NCBI GenBank assembly: GCA_017542125.1
Contig: JAFXXU010000055.1
Span: 1 to 56,809, forward strand
Length of the DNA stretch: 56,809 nucleotides
Direction of reading: 5' to 3'
Source of the DNA: Ruminococcus sp.
GTDB lineage: Bacteria > Bacillota > Clostridia > Oscillospirales > Ruminococcaceae
Below are positions 1-7,718 of this stretch, in pieces. A program made the translations under genes and the position numbers. Below the pieces are notes generated by a model, which worked only from the letters and a program-made list of their open reading frames with translations, was not told the origin of the DNA and did no database searches. Positions within the stretch are counted from its first letter, which is position 1; each line of letters begins with the position of its first letter.

Positions 1-155
1 GATTGCCTAAATTCGACGCAGGCGGGCTGGCACCCGGCAAGGAGAATAGTGTCAACAAGTTGACACGGTAATATGACGGATAAGCCGGTCGTCAAGCAGG
101 CTTGACACGGCAGATGGCGTGCAGAGGCGTCAGCCGCGGGTTGTGCGGTGTTGCC
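1..155 (+). mobile_element. MITE-like repeat, copy 1 (truncated by window start)
   Basis: This is the right-hand part of the inverted-repeat element seen whole at 17687-17858 and 23112-23283. It ends in the same terminal repeat (GTGCGGTGTTGCC). It differs from the whole copies by two short palindromic stretches. One, at 49-66, replaces the TTGGG of other copies (GTGTCAAC-AA-GTTGACAC); the other is at 91-106 (GTCAAG-CAGG-CTTGAC). It encodes no plausible protein. The element ends two bases before the aspS stop codon (157-159), so it may now provide the 3' end of that transcript. The left end lies outside the window. Confidence 0.8.
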
Positions 156-156
156 T

Positions 157-1944
157 TTATTCTTCTTCCTTCTCGCTGAGCTTTACTGCGATATGGAGCT
201 CGTCGAGCTGCTTGGTGTCCACGGTGGAGGGGCACTCGCTCATAAGCTCGCTGGCGTTCTGCACCTTGGGGAAGGCCACAACATCGCGAAGGCTGTCGGC
301 ACCGCACATGATCATAGCGATACGGTCAAGGCCGATGCCCATTCCGCCGTGGGGAGGTGCAGCGTAGCGGTAAGCGTCAACAAGGAAGCCGAACTTAGCC
401 TCGATCTCCTCGTCGGTCATACCCAGAGCCTCGAACATCTTCTGCTGGAGCTCATAGTCGGTGATACGCATAGAGCCGCTGGAGAGCTCGGTGCCGTTGA
501 GCACCAGATCCCAGGCCTTTGCTCTTACGTTGGCGGGGTCGGTATCCAGGTACTCCAGGCACTCCTCCATAGGCATGGTGAAGGGGTGGTGGGCGGCTAC
601 CCAGGTCTCCGTCTCGCTGTCGTACTCAAAGAAGGGCATCTCGACGATCCAGAGGAAGTTATGCTTGCTCTCGTCAATGACACCGAGGCGCTTTCCGCAG
701 ATAAGGCGGATGGCTCCCAGGGTGGAGAGTACGGTAGAGGTCTTGTCGGCGCAGATGAGGACGAGGTCGCCCTTTTCGGCACCCACTGCCTCACAGATGC
801 TCTCCAGCTGACCCTCAGCCAGGAACTTCTTGAAGGAGCAGTTGGGCTCGTCCGCCCAGCGGATATAGGCCAAGCCCTTTGCACCGATGCCCTTGGCATG
901 CTCGATGAGCTTATCTATCTCCTTGCGGGTATAGGTCTCGGCGCCGTTCTTGACGTTGATGGCTCTTACCGAGCCTCCGGCGGCGAGGGCGTCCTTGAAG
1001 ACCACGAAATCCACATCCTTGACAGCCTCGGAGATATCCTGGATCTCGAAGCCGAAGCGGGTATCGGGCTTATCGGAGCCGTAGCGGTCCATAGCGTCCC
1101 TGAAAGTGAGGCGGGGCAGGGGGAGGGTGATATCCTCGCCCAGTATCTCCTTGAAGAGCCTTGCCACGAAGCCCTCAACGGTGGCCTGGATATCCTCAGC
1201 GTCAACGAAGGACATTTCAAGGTCTATCTGGGTGAACTCGGGCTGTCTGTCGGCACGGAGGTCCTCATCGCGGAAGCAGCGTGCCAGCTGCACATAGCGG
1301 TCGTAGCCGGAGATCATGAGCAGCTGCTTATAGATCTGAGGGGACTGGGGCAGAGCATAGAACTTGCCCTCGTGTATCCTGGAGGGTACGAGGTAATCTC
1401 TTGCACCCTCGGGGGTAGACTTCATCATCATAGGAGTTTCGATCTCCAGGAAGCCGTTCTCATAGAAATAGTCTCTGGTGACCTTGGCGATATTATGCCT
1501 CATAATGAGGTTGCGCTGGAGCCTGGGGTTCCTCAGGTCGAGGTAACGGTATTTGAGCTTCAGCTCCTCGCGGACGTTATCGGAATTGGTGACCTCAAAG
1601 GGAGTGGTCTCGGCCTTGGAGAGCACTCTCAAGTCATCGACGAAGATCTCCAGGTGGCCTGTGGGGAGCTTATCGTTCTTGCTCTCTCTCTCCACCACCT
1701 TGCCCTTAGCCATAAGGACGAACTCGCCCCTAACCTGCTCGGCCTTCTCAAATACTGCGGGGTCGCTCTTATCGTTGAACAGCAGCTGGACCACGCCTGT
1801 TCTGTCTCTCAGGACGATAAAGATGACGCCGCCCTTGTTCCTTACTCTCTCGACAAATCCGCAGACGACTGCCTCGCTGCCGATCTCGCTGACCTCACCG
1901 CAGTAGACTGTTCTGCGGAGGGTGCCCATTGTGTCAAGTTTCAT
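157..1944 (-). CDS. aspS: Aspartyl-tRNA synthetase
   Basis: It charges tRNA-Asp with aspartate in the cytoplasm. The 595-residue length is normal for the bacterial class II enzyme. Visible parts in order are an N-terminal OB-fold anticodon-binding domain (about 1-110), motif 1 (about 145-170), motif 2 with FRDEDLRADRQPEFTQID (about 222-240), the bacterial GAD insertion (about 300-430), and motif 3 GGMGIGLDR (about 533-545). The ATG follows an AGAGGA ribosome site. It is the last gene of the run that starts with hisS, 71 bp after the preceding gene, so it probably shares the T-box control at 6062-6297. A repeat element sits directly after its stop codon. Confidence 0.97.
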   Translation of the reverse strand: MKLDTMGTLRRTVYCGEVSEIGSEAVVCGFVERVRNKGGVIFIVLRDRTGVVQLLFNDKSDPAVFEKAEQVRGEFVLMAKGKVVERESKNDKLPTGHLEIFVDDLRVLSKAETTPFEVTNSDNVREELKLKYRYLDLRNPRLQRNLIMRHNIAKVTRDYFYENGFLEIETPMMMKSTPEGARDYLVPSRIHEGKFYALPQSPQIYKQLLMISGYDRYVQLARCFRDEDLRADRQPEFTQIDLEMSFVDAEDIQATVEGFVARLFKEILGEDITLPLPRLTFRDAMDRYGSDKPDTRFGFEIQDISEAVKDVDFVVFKDALAAGGSVRAINVKNGAETYTRKEIDKLIEHAKGIGAKGLAYIRWADEPNCSFKKFLAEGQLESICEAVGAEKGDLVLICADKTSTVLSTLGAIRLICGKRLGVIDESKHNFLWIVEMPFFEYDSETETWVAAHHPFTMPMEECLEYLDTDPANVRAKAWDLVLNGTELSSGSMRITDYELQQKMFEALGMTDEEIEAKFGFLVDAYRYAAPPHGGMGIGLDRIAMIMCGADSLRDVVAFPKVQNASELMSECPSTVDTKQLDELHIAVKLSEKEEE

Positions 1945-2015
1945 TGTGGTTTCCTCTTTTCTTTTTTAAGGGGGATGTACGGTCGATCAGTGATCGGCCA
2001 TACGCACGCCCCCTG

Positions 2016-2516
2016 TTATTTTTTCTCAATATCAAATCTCTTCCCCTTGAGCACATCCGAATAGGTGTCGGTCACATAAAGATGATCGACCCCCTCCAGC
2101 TTGTAATCGTCGATGTAGATATAAGCTATCGACTCGCTCCCGGGAGGGATGTAATATGTCACGGTAAATCTGTCGTTCAGACGGAGATCCTCAAACTCGT
2201 TTTTCAGAGTGTTGTAGACGATCCTGCCGTCCTCGGTGGTGATGTAAAGAGAACTGAAGGTGCTGGGATCGGGGCTGTTGTTGCGGAGCTTGACCTCGAA
2301 TATCCTGTCCTCGGTCTCCTTATCGTAGCCGATCTCCTTGAAGTACAGCACCTCGTTGAACTCCAGATGCCGCGCCTCGCTTGCAGCCTTGCTGTCGGCG
2401 ATGTCCGGCATGGCGATGATCTCGATAATCAGCACCACAAACACGAATATCGCTGGACCGAAGAAGCGGAAAAGCTTCTTGAATATCTCAAACAGTACCT
2501 CAAAGACGATGCTCAT
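2016..2516 (-). CDS. Hypothetical membrane-anchored protein
   Basis: The 166-residue protein has one strongly hydrophobic segment near the N-terminus (about residues 18-38, rich in F, V and I). A mainly beta-strand extracytoplasmic part of about 120 residues follows. No known domain was recognised. The start overlaps the stop of the upstream zinc-ribbon gene by four bases (ATGA), so the two are translationally coupled. Both outer portions look like similar beta-rich domains, so they may act together at the membrane. Function is unknown. Confidence 0.75.
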   Translation of the reverse strand: MSIVFEVLFEIFKKLFRFFGPAIFVFVVLIIEIIAMPDIADSKAASEARHLEFNEVLYFKEIGYDKETEDRIFEVKLRNNSPDPSTFSSLYITTEDGRIVYNTLKNEFEDLRLNDRFTVTYYIPPGSESIAYIYIDDYKLEGVDHLYVTDTYSDVLKGKRFDIEKK

Positions 2517-3304
2517 ACAGAAGCCTCCTCTCTGAGAACATATTCGTATCTCATTTCAGCGGACTTGTCGCTGGCGTAGATGTCGGTGGTGCTGAAAAGA
2601 TAGAGCCTGTGCTCCTTCTCAGCTGCCGGCACCGCAAAGAGTATCTTATGCTCCGCACCGGGAGTCCCCTTGCCGGAGAATACTCCGTCACAGTAATCGC
2701 TCTCACGGTACTGATCCTCGGTGATGCCTGTGAGCTCCATTATGTCATAGCGGTCAAAGCATTTTGCGGTGCAGCCCTTCTCGGTGCAGATGAATGCATC
2801 CGAGAGCCGGTTATACTCCGTTGTACCGTCATCGGAATAGCTGACCTCAATGATCTTGAAGCCCTCGCTCACGTTCTTCTGATACTCCTCAGCCACGCGG
2901 AAGCCAGTGACCCTGACCCTTGATCCGCCCAATACGATCTGATCCCCCGGCCTGCATTCCTTGGTCTCCATCTGCTCGGTGGAGCGATGATCACGGTAGT
3001 ATTCAAGGCGCTCCTTGTATCTTCCGTAGCCCCATAAGCCGACCAGCACCATACAGCCCACCAGGAACAGGCAGATGAGCAGCTGCATACCCTTTCGCCG
3101 CAGGGGCGATATCTTCTGCTCCTTGCGCAGCTTCTCGTTCAGGTAGCCCCGCAGCACCTCCGAGACCGTTCCGCTCTGGACGCGCTCGTTCTCGATGGCT
3201 TCTGCCATCTGCTCCTCAGTCGAGTGCATACCGCAGTAGGGGCAGATGCCCTGCTTTTTAACGGGGTCGTATTTCTTTCCGCACGCGCTGCATTCGATCT
3301 TCAA
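2513..3304 (-). CDS. Zinc-ribbon membrane protein of unknown function
   Basis: The 263-residue protein starts with a four-cysteine zinc ribbon (CSACGKKYDPVKKQGICPYC, residues 5-24). A cytoplasmic basic segment, one transmembrane helix (about residues 72-92) and a C-terminal beta-rich domain outside the membrane follow. The layout is a cytosolic sensor-like ribbon joined to an extracytoplasmic domain. The start is TTG at 3304, chosen because GGAGGGG lies six bases upstream; no ATG is well placed. It overlaps the next gene by ATGA. No specific function can be assigned. Confidence 0.75.
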   Translation of the reverse strand: MKIECSACGKKYDPVKKQGICPYCGMHSTEEQMAEAIENERVQSGTVSEVLRGYLNEKLRKEQKISPLRRKGMQLLICLFLVGCMVLVGLWGYGRYKERLEYYRDHRSTEQMETKECRPGDQIVLGGSRVRVTGFRVAEEYQKNVSEGFKIIEVSYSDDGTTEYNRLSDAFICTEKGCTAKCFDRYDIMELTGITEDQYRESDYCDGVFSGKGTPGAEHKILFAVPAAEKEHRLYLFSTTDIYASDKSAEMRYEYVLREEASV

Positions 3305-3307
3305 TCC

Positions 3308-3769
3308 TTACCCCTCCAAACGCCGCCGCATTTTCAGCAGCGGTACCCATTCGTCCTCGATCATTTTCTCTCCCGTCAGCTCAAAGCCGTGACGGCGGTA
3401 GAACTCCCTGCCCCGCTCGTTGTATTCAAGCACCCAGAGCCAGTCGGCTCCCAGCCTCTCATACCCGTAGCGCAGCAGCTCCGAGCCTATCCCGCAGCTC
3501 TGGAACTGGGGATCGACAAACAGTTTCTCTATCTCGTCTCCCCTGACGCGGAGCATCCCCTTTACCGCCCCGTCGTCGTAGACCCATACCTCGGAAAGCG
3601 CCTGCGACCCCTCTGCGTACTCCGCGGCGACATCCAGCACGTTGAGCTCCCCGAAATAGAATTCGTCGTTGTGAAAGAAGCGGTAGAAATTCATCCGGTA
3701 GTTGAAAACTATCAGCTCCGCGATCCTGGAGATGTCCGAGGCGCGGGCAGGTCTGATATGCCCGGTCAT
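3308..3769 (-). CDS. GNAT family N-acetyltransferase
   Basis: It is expected to transfer an acetyl group from acetyl-CoA to an unidentified amine. The 153 residues fit a single GNAT domain. The acetyl-CoA motif A is visible as LFVDPQFQSCGIGSELL (about residues 85-101), followed by the usual ARxFYxxxGF-like end (REFYRRHGF, about 126-134). It overlaps the preceding gene by four bases (3766-3769), so it is translated in the same operon. The substrate cannot be read from the sequence. Confidence 0.88.
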   Translation of the reverse strand: MTGHIRPARASDISRIAELIVFNYRMNFYRFFHNDEFYFGELNVLDVAAEYAEGSQALSEVWVYDDGAVKGMLRVRGDEIEKLFVDPQFQSCGIGSELLRYGYERLGADWLWVLEYNERGREFYRRHGFELTGEKMIEDEWVPLLKMRRRLEG

Positions 3770-4287
3770 TCCTCATCCTCCGTGTCATCCTGCTGCTTCT
3801 CGGCGGGCAGGTTCTCCAGGTACGCCCTGACTATCGGGCGCTTGTTGTCCCAGAACATAAAGAACACGCCCACAGCCCAGACAGCCGCAAATGCCCCGGC
3901 CGCAGCGAACTCGCGCATACCCGCCGCCATTAGGGAGATCAGCAGTATCACCAGAGTCCACACCCCGCCGAATATGTAGGTGTAGACAGGTTTGCGGAAG
4001 CTGCCGGTTATCAGCGAGCCGTTCTCCGTTTCGGTTATCCTGCCGAAGAAGCCCGTGGAGCCGCCGTCCCGCTTTTTAGCCTCGTGGTGGAACACCTGAA
4101 ATCTGTCTGCAGAGGTACGGCAGCCGTAAAAGCAGCTCTCGAACTTGTGCTTCCTCATAAATCGCCCCTGGGACATCAGGTTCAGGGTCGGTCTGTGCTC
4201 CGTCAGCTCCCGGTCAAGACGCCTTGCCAGACGCTTCGGCGAGAGCGAGGTGCGGTATTCAAAGCTGACGGGCAGGATGCTCAGCAT
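3766..4287 (-). CDS. Hypothetical membrane protein
   Basis: The protein has about 173 residues from the ATG at 4287, which overlaps the stop of the upstream gene in a TGATG junction. A longer reading frame exists, but that junction argues for this start. The N-terminal half is basic and soluble (residues 1-90). Two adjacent hydrophobic helices follow (about 97-140), and the tail is acidic (EKQQDDTEDEE). The pattern recalls small two-helix Firmicute membrane proteins with a cytosolic head domain. No family was recognised. Confidence 0.7.
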   Translation of the reverse strand: MLSILPVSFEYRTSLSPKRLARRLDRELTEHRPTLNLMSQGRFMRKHKFESCFYGCRTSADRFQVFHHEAKKRDGGSTGFFGRITETENGSLITGSFRKPVYTYIFGGVWTLVILLISLMAAGMREFAAAGAFAAVWAVGVFFMFWDNKRPIVRAYLENLPAEKQQDDTEDEE

Positions 4288-4598
4288 CAGCCTTCCTCTT
4301 TCGTGTCGGGATAATCGGCAGGATCGAACACCCTGTCGTTTATCTTGATCTGACCGCCTGCGGTCATATTCACAAATATCCCGTAGATGGTCCCGCAGTT
4401 CTTGCACCTGAACTGGTGGAAGAACTTCTGGGCAGTGTTTATCCCGCCGGCGATCATAAGCTCTATGGGCATACTCTCATATACCGCTTCCATAGTCCCC
4501 TGCAGGATCATTCCGTGGAACGACTGCATTGCCGACAGATAATCGGTGGGAGAAGGGATATCAACCAGGGGTATCATTTCACAGTCCTTACATCTCAT
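4287..4598 (-). CDS. Small zinc-finger-like protein
   Basis: The 103-residue protein carries two CxxC pairs, CKDC at residues 3-6 and CKNC at about 66-69. These could bind one metal across the intervening helical segment. It lies 15 bp after hisS and is coupled to the next gene by a TGATG overlap. No catalytic motif was seen and the function is unknown. Location in the hisS-aspS transcript may be historical rather than functional. Confidence 0.7.
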   Translation of the reverse strand: MRCKDCEMIPLVDIPSPTDYLSAMQSFHGMILQGTMEAVYESMPIELMIAGGINTAQKFFHQFRCKNCGTIYGIFVNMTAGGQIKINDRVFDPADYPDTKEEG

Positions 4599-4613
4599 AG
4601 CTGCTGCCTCCTG

Positions 4614-5972
4614 TCAGTTTTCATTCTTGTCTTCCTGCTGAGCCGTGAGGAAGGCGTCCGCGAAGTTGCGGAAGCTCTCGTCGGTATCCAGCAGCAGGGC
4701 GTAATACTGCTCCGCGAACTGCTCGCTGATGCCCTCGCCCAGAGTTATATCCGTCTGCTCACCGGTGGTCATATTCTTCAGCTTTGCGCTTCCGCTCTCA
4801 AGCTCGCTGTCACCGATGACGATAACGTATTTCGCACCGATCTTGTCGGCATATTTCATCTGCGCCTTCAGGCCCCTGCCCATAAGGTCGTACTCGGCGA
4901 AGAAGCCCTCCGCACGGAGCATCGAAGCCAGCTCCACCGCCTTTTCGGCAGCGGCTTCGCCCATTGAGGCAAAGTAAAGGTCGCAGGTCTTTTCCTCCAT
5001 GAACTCGCAGCCCTGAGCCTCCATAGTGAGGATGATCCTCTCGAGACCCATCCCGAAGCCGAGGGCGGGAGTGGGCTTGCCGCCCAGGGACTCCACGAGC
5101 CCGTCGTAGCGGCCGCCGCCGCAGACGGTGCCCTGCGCTCCTATATCCGAGGAGATGAACTCAAACACCGTTCTGGTATAGTAATCAAGACCTCTCACGA
5201 TCTTGGGATTTACCACATAGTCGATGCCCATGATGCTCAGGTGCTTCTTGACGCTCTCAAAGTGAGCCGCGCAGTCCTCGCAGAGGTAATCGGTGATGAC
5301 CGGTGCGTCCTTGGCTATCTCCTGATCCTCCTTGGACTTGCAGTCCAGCAGACGCATGGGGTTCTTGTCGAGCCTCTCCTGACAGGTCTCGCAGAGCTCG
5401 GCGCGGTGGGGCTCAAAGTATGCCCTGAGCGCCTCCCTGTACTTGGCCCTGCACTGGGGGCAGCCTATGGAATTGATATTCAGCACGATATTTTTAAGCC
5501 CCAGGCTGTCGATTATCCCGTGGGCGAGGGAGATAAGCTCTGCATCCGCAGCGGGCGAGGGTGAGCCCAGCATCTCGCAGCCGAACTGGTGGAACTCCCT
5601 AAGCCTGCCCTTCTGCGCCTTTTCGTGGCGGAAGCAGGACACGATATAGAACACCTTCTGGGGCAGGCCCTCATTGAGCAGGCCGTTCTCCAGGGCTGCC
5701 CTGATGACGCCTGCCGTGCCCTCGGGTCTGAGGGTAAAGGTCTTATCCCCCGTGGAGGATACTGTATACATCTCCTTTGATACCACATCGGTGGTCTCTC
5801 CCACCGATCTTACGAAGAGCCCCGTTTCCTCAAAAGTGGGAACTCTGATCTCCTTGAAGCCGAAGATCCCGGCATTGTCCTTAACGACCTGTTCAACGGT
5901 ATGCCACTTATACGCCTGCGAGGGTACGACATCCTGAGTTCCGTTGGGTCTTTTGATCTGTTCCATTTTCAT
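4614..5972 (-). CDS. hisS: Histidyl-tRNA synthetase
   Basis: It charges tRNA-His with histidine in the cytoplasm. The 452-residue protein has the class II core with motif 2 (REFHQFGCEML, about residue 124), the histidine-specific GLDYYTRTVFEF (about 257-268), motif 3 (GFGMGLERIIL, about 300), and a C-terminal anticodon-binding domain. The extended C-terminal tail is acidic. The ATG at 5972 begins MKMEQIKRPNGTQD, typical of HisRS. It is the first gene after the T-box leader at 6062-6297. Five small genes and then aspS follow without a visible terminator. Confidence 0.97.
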   Translation of the reverse strand: MKMEQIKRPNGTQDVVPSQAYKWHTVEQVVKDNAGIFGFKEIRVPTFEETGLFVRSVGETTDVVSKEMYTVSSTGDKTFTLRPEGTAGVIRAALENGLLNEGLPQKVFYIVSCFRHEKAQKGRLREFHQFGCEMLGSPSPAADAELISLAHGIIDSLGLKNIVLNINSIGCPQCRAKYREALRAYFEPHRAELCETCQERLDKNPMRLLDCKSKEDQEIAKDAPVITDYLCEDCAAHFESVKKHLSIMGIDYVVNPKIVRGLDYYTRTVFEFISSDIGAQGTVCGGGRYDGLVESLGGKPTPALGFGMGLERIILTMEAQGCEFMEEKTCDLYFASMGEAAAEKAVELASMLRAEGFFAEYDLMGRGLKAQMKYADKIGAKYVIVIGDSELESGSAKLKNMTTGEQTDITLGEGISEQFAEQYYALLLDTDESFRNFADAFLTAQQEDKNEN

Positions 5973-6010
5973 CTTCCTTCCGTTTGGATATGCATTTTCT
6001 ATCTTACATC

Positions 6011-6030
6011 AATAATATAGCTATATTATT
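6011..6030. other. Perfect 20-bp palindrome in the hisS 5' region
   Basis: AATAATATAGCTATATTATT is perfectly self-complementary. It lies between the T-box terminator and the hisS start codon, about 40 bp upstream of the ATG. It could fold as an AT-rich hairpin in the mRNA or bind a dimeric protein. No promoter was recognised around it. Confidence 0.6.
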
Positions 6031-6061
6031 ACCACAGACTTAAAACTTTCGTTTTTGCGGC

Positions 6062-6297
6062 GGAAAAACAAAACACGCTGCCGCCCCCTATAGGGACGAC
6101 AGCGTCGTGATACCACCCTAATTGCAGAGCACATAGCTCTACCTCTTATCTTCTCCCTAACGCAGAGGCTACGCGCCGCCTTTATCAGCGGCGAGCTCGG
6201 AGGTGTCCTTCGGTCGCTCGTCTGCGGACGCTTTCACCGTACCGTCCATCGCTATATGCAGACTGTTGAGCTGCCTACTCTCCCCGTCACAGCATTT
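6062..6297 (-). promoter_or_regulatory. T-box leader upstream of hisS, with overlapping Asp/His specifier
   Basis: On the minus strand the T-box sequence AGGGTGGTATCACGA is at 6119-6105. A GC-rich terminator hairpin and the tail TTTTGTTTTT follow (about 6108-6062). Upstream is a stem I with the GGGGAGAGTA bulge region, the distal arm GTCTGC...GCAGAC, and the 3' specifier strand GAAGGACACCTCC. The specifier region reads GACAC (6207-6203), containing GAC (Asp) followed in an overlapping frame by CAC (His). T-boxes bind uncharged tRNA and favour antitermination. The genes controlled would be hisS and, through the same transcript, aspS. The exact 5' end is not determined and no convincing promoter was found just upstream. 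Confidence 0.9.
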
Positions 6298-6323
6298 CGT
6301 ATATTACCGCACAAGCGCTTAGC

Positions 6324-6725
6324 TTATGACGGATTTACGATCTCTCTCCAGTCGAGGTCACCGCGCTCGAGGGCGTGGATGAGAGCCTCGGCGGTCGCTA
6401 TATTAGTAGCGATCGGGATGTTATGAACATCACAGAGCCTGAGAAGGTCGCTGTCCTTCGGTTCGGACGGCTTTGCCGAGATGGGATCCCTAAAAAACAG
6501 GAGGATATCTATCTCGTTGCAGGAGATCCTGGCGGAGATCTGCTCACCGCCGCCCTGCGAGCCGCTTAAGTAGCGCTGTATCTTAAGGCCTGTCGCCTCG
6601 CCGACCATCTTACCTGTCGTACCTGTTGCGCAAAGGGTGTGTTTACTGAGTATTCCGCAATATGCTATGCAGAATTGCACCATAAGCTCCTTTTTGGAGT
6701 CATGTGCGATCAATGCGATATTCAA
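6324..6725 (-). CDS. mgsA: Methylglyoxal synthase-like protein, catalytic residues altered
   Basis: The 133 residues match the methylglyoxal synthase fold: IALIAHDSKKE near the N-terminus (phosphate-site His-Asp), the ATGTTG loop, and NIPIATNIATAEAL near the end. The family converts dihydroxyacetone phosphate to methylglyoxal. By eye against the E. coli enzyme, the residues equivalent to Asp71, His98 and Asp101 are Gly, Ser and Lys here (GGGEQ instead of GGDQQ; PSEPK instead of PHDPD). It may therefore bind a phosphorylated ligand without making methylglyoxal. The gene follows minD by 37 bp and probably shares its transcript. The symbol reflects family membership, not proven activity. Confidence 0.8.
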   Translation of the reverse strand: MNIALIAHDSKKELMVQFCIAYCGILSKHTLCATGTTGKMVGEATGLKIQRYLSGSQGGGEQISARISCNEIDILLFFRDPISAKPSEPKDSDLLRLCDVHNIPIATNIATAEALIHALERGDLDWREIVNPS

Positions 6726-6762
6726 GAGTATACGCCCCCTTAATATATTTGTTTGCCGACGC

Positions 6763-7500
6763 TTACATTTTCAGCGAAAGCGGGATATGCTCGCCCTTGA
6801 TCCTCCTCGAGATAGCCGAGAAAGCAAGGAAGCCCATAGAGCTGGAGGAAAGCGGAGCGCCCTTGCCGGTGGCCAGGGGTATAGCGCTGTCCTCGGGGAT
6901 AACGCCGAGCAGCTGAACGCCGACGGTATCTATGATAGCGTCGAGATCGTCCATCTCGTCGAACTCGAAGATCCTCTTATTGGCTTTGTTGATGAGCAGG
7001 CGCTGCTTCTGATTGCCGCGCTTATAGAATTCGTCTGACATCATTCTCGCGTCACGCACGCAGACAGGGTCGGGCGTGGTAACTATAAGGATAAGGTCGG
7101 AATTGGTAACGATATCGAATACCGAATTGTTGATGCCCGCCGAGGTGTCGATGATGATATACTCGAAGTATTTCTTCATCTCGGAGGTGATCTTCTCGAT
7201 ATCCTCGGTCTTGAGCTGAACGAACGGGTCGGAGGGAGCGCAGAGAACGCTCAGGTTCGATGCGAGCTTGACCGTCGTGGTAGCCTTGTAGACATCGCAG
7301 GTGCCTTCGATAACGTCGCCCAGATCATAGGTGATATTTCCCTGCATACCGAGCATTATGTCCATACACCTCAGACCGAAGTCGAGCTCGATGATAAGGG
7401 TCCTGTTGCCCTGCTTGGCAAGCGCATAACCAAGGCAGGCGCTTATCGACGACTTGCCTGTTCCGCCCTTGCCCGAGGTTACAGCAATGATCTTTGACAT
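6763..7500 (-). CDS. minD: MinD-like P-loop ATPase (septum site / cell positioning)
   Basis: The protein has 245 residues from the ATG at 7500, which has AAAGGGG just upstream. The deviant Walker A KGGTGKS (residues 11-17), LIIELDFGLR and the MinD-type NITYDLGDVIEG segment are clear. MinD ATPases oscillate or sit on the membrane and place the division site, usually with MinC/MinE or DivIVA, none of which is in this window. The C-terminal end (RRIKGEHIPLSLKM) is a weak version of the MinD membrane-targeting helix, so a related ParA-type positioning role is possible. It is driven by the promoter at 7634-7661 and is followed by the methylglyoxal-synthase-like gene. Confidence 0.8.
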   Translation of the reverse strand: MSKIIAVTSGKGGTGKSSISACLGYALAKQGNRTLIIELDFGLRCMDIMLGMQGNITYDLGDVIEGTCDVYKATTTVKLASNLSVLCAPSDPFVQLKTEDIEKITSEMKKYFEYIIIDTSAGINNSVFDIVTNSDLILIVTTPDPVCVRDARMMSDEFYKRGNQKQRLLINKANKRIFEFDEMDDLDAIIDTVGVQLLGVIPEDSAIPLATGKGAPLSSSSMGFLAFSAISRRIKGEHIPLSLKM

Positions 7501-7603
7501 ATAAATATTTGCCCCTTTCGTTATATCACGCCGCCGCGCAAGCCTGGGCGCGGGGCAGCGATAGTAATTCAAAGCATTGAGACCGCCCTCCGAAAGGACA
7601 CAC

Positions 7604-7612
7604 TTATCCACA
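7604..7612 (+). other. Single DnaA-box-like nonamer
   Basis: TTATCCACA, the consensus DnaA box, sits in the 5' untranslated region of minD. Only one copy was seen nearby, and no dnaA, dnaN or AT-rich unwinding region is present, so it does not mark an origin. It could be chance. Confidence 0.35.
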
Positions 7613-7633
7613 GGGCAGACGGTACCTATTTAT

Positions 7634-7661
7634 ATTTTACCACAATATTTGCAAATGTCAA
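7634..7661 (-). promoter_or_regulatory. Promoter for minD
   Basis: The minus strand reads TTGACA (7661-7656), a 16-bp spacer, then TAAAAT (7639-7634). The transcript would start about 130 bp before the minD ATG. No other start or gene lies between, so the leader is long for a housekeeping gene. Confidence 0.7.
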
Positions 7662-7718
7662 AGCATAAATAGCAAAAAAAGATAAAATCGTTAATTCATA
7701 TCAATTTGACCCTTGAAT

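Noticed and set aside
148-2064. 638-codon open frame antisense to aspS
   Set aside because: It overlaps aspS fully and its sequence has no recognisable motif. aspS is certain.
7604-7612. Replication origin suggested by a DnaA box
   Set aside because: Only one box, with no dnaA/dnaN or unwinding region. It is recorded as a single site only.
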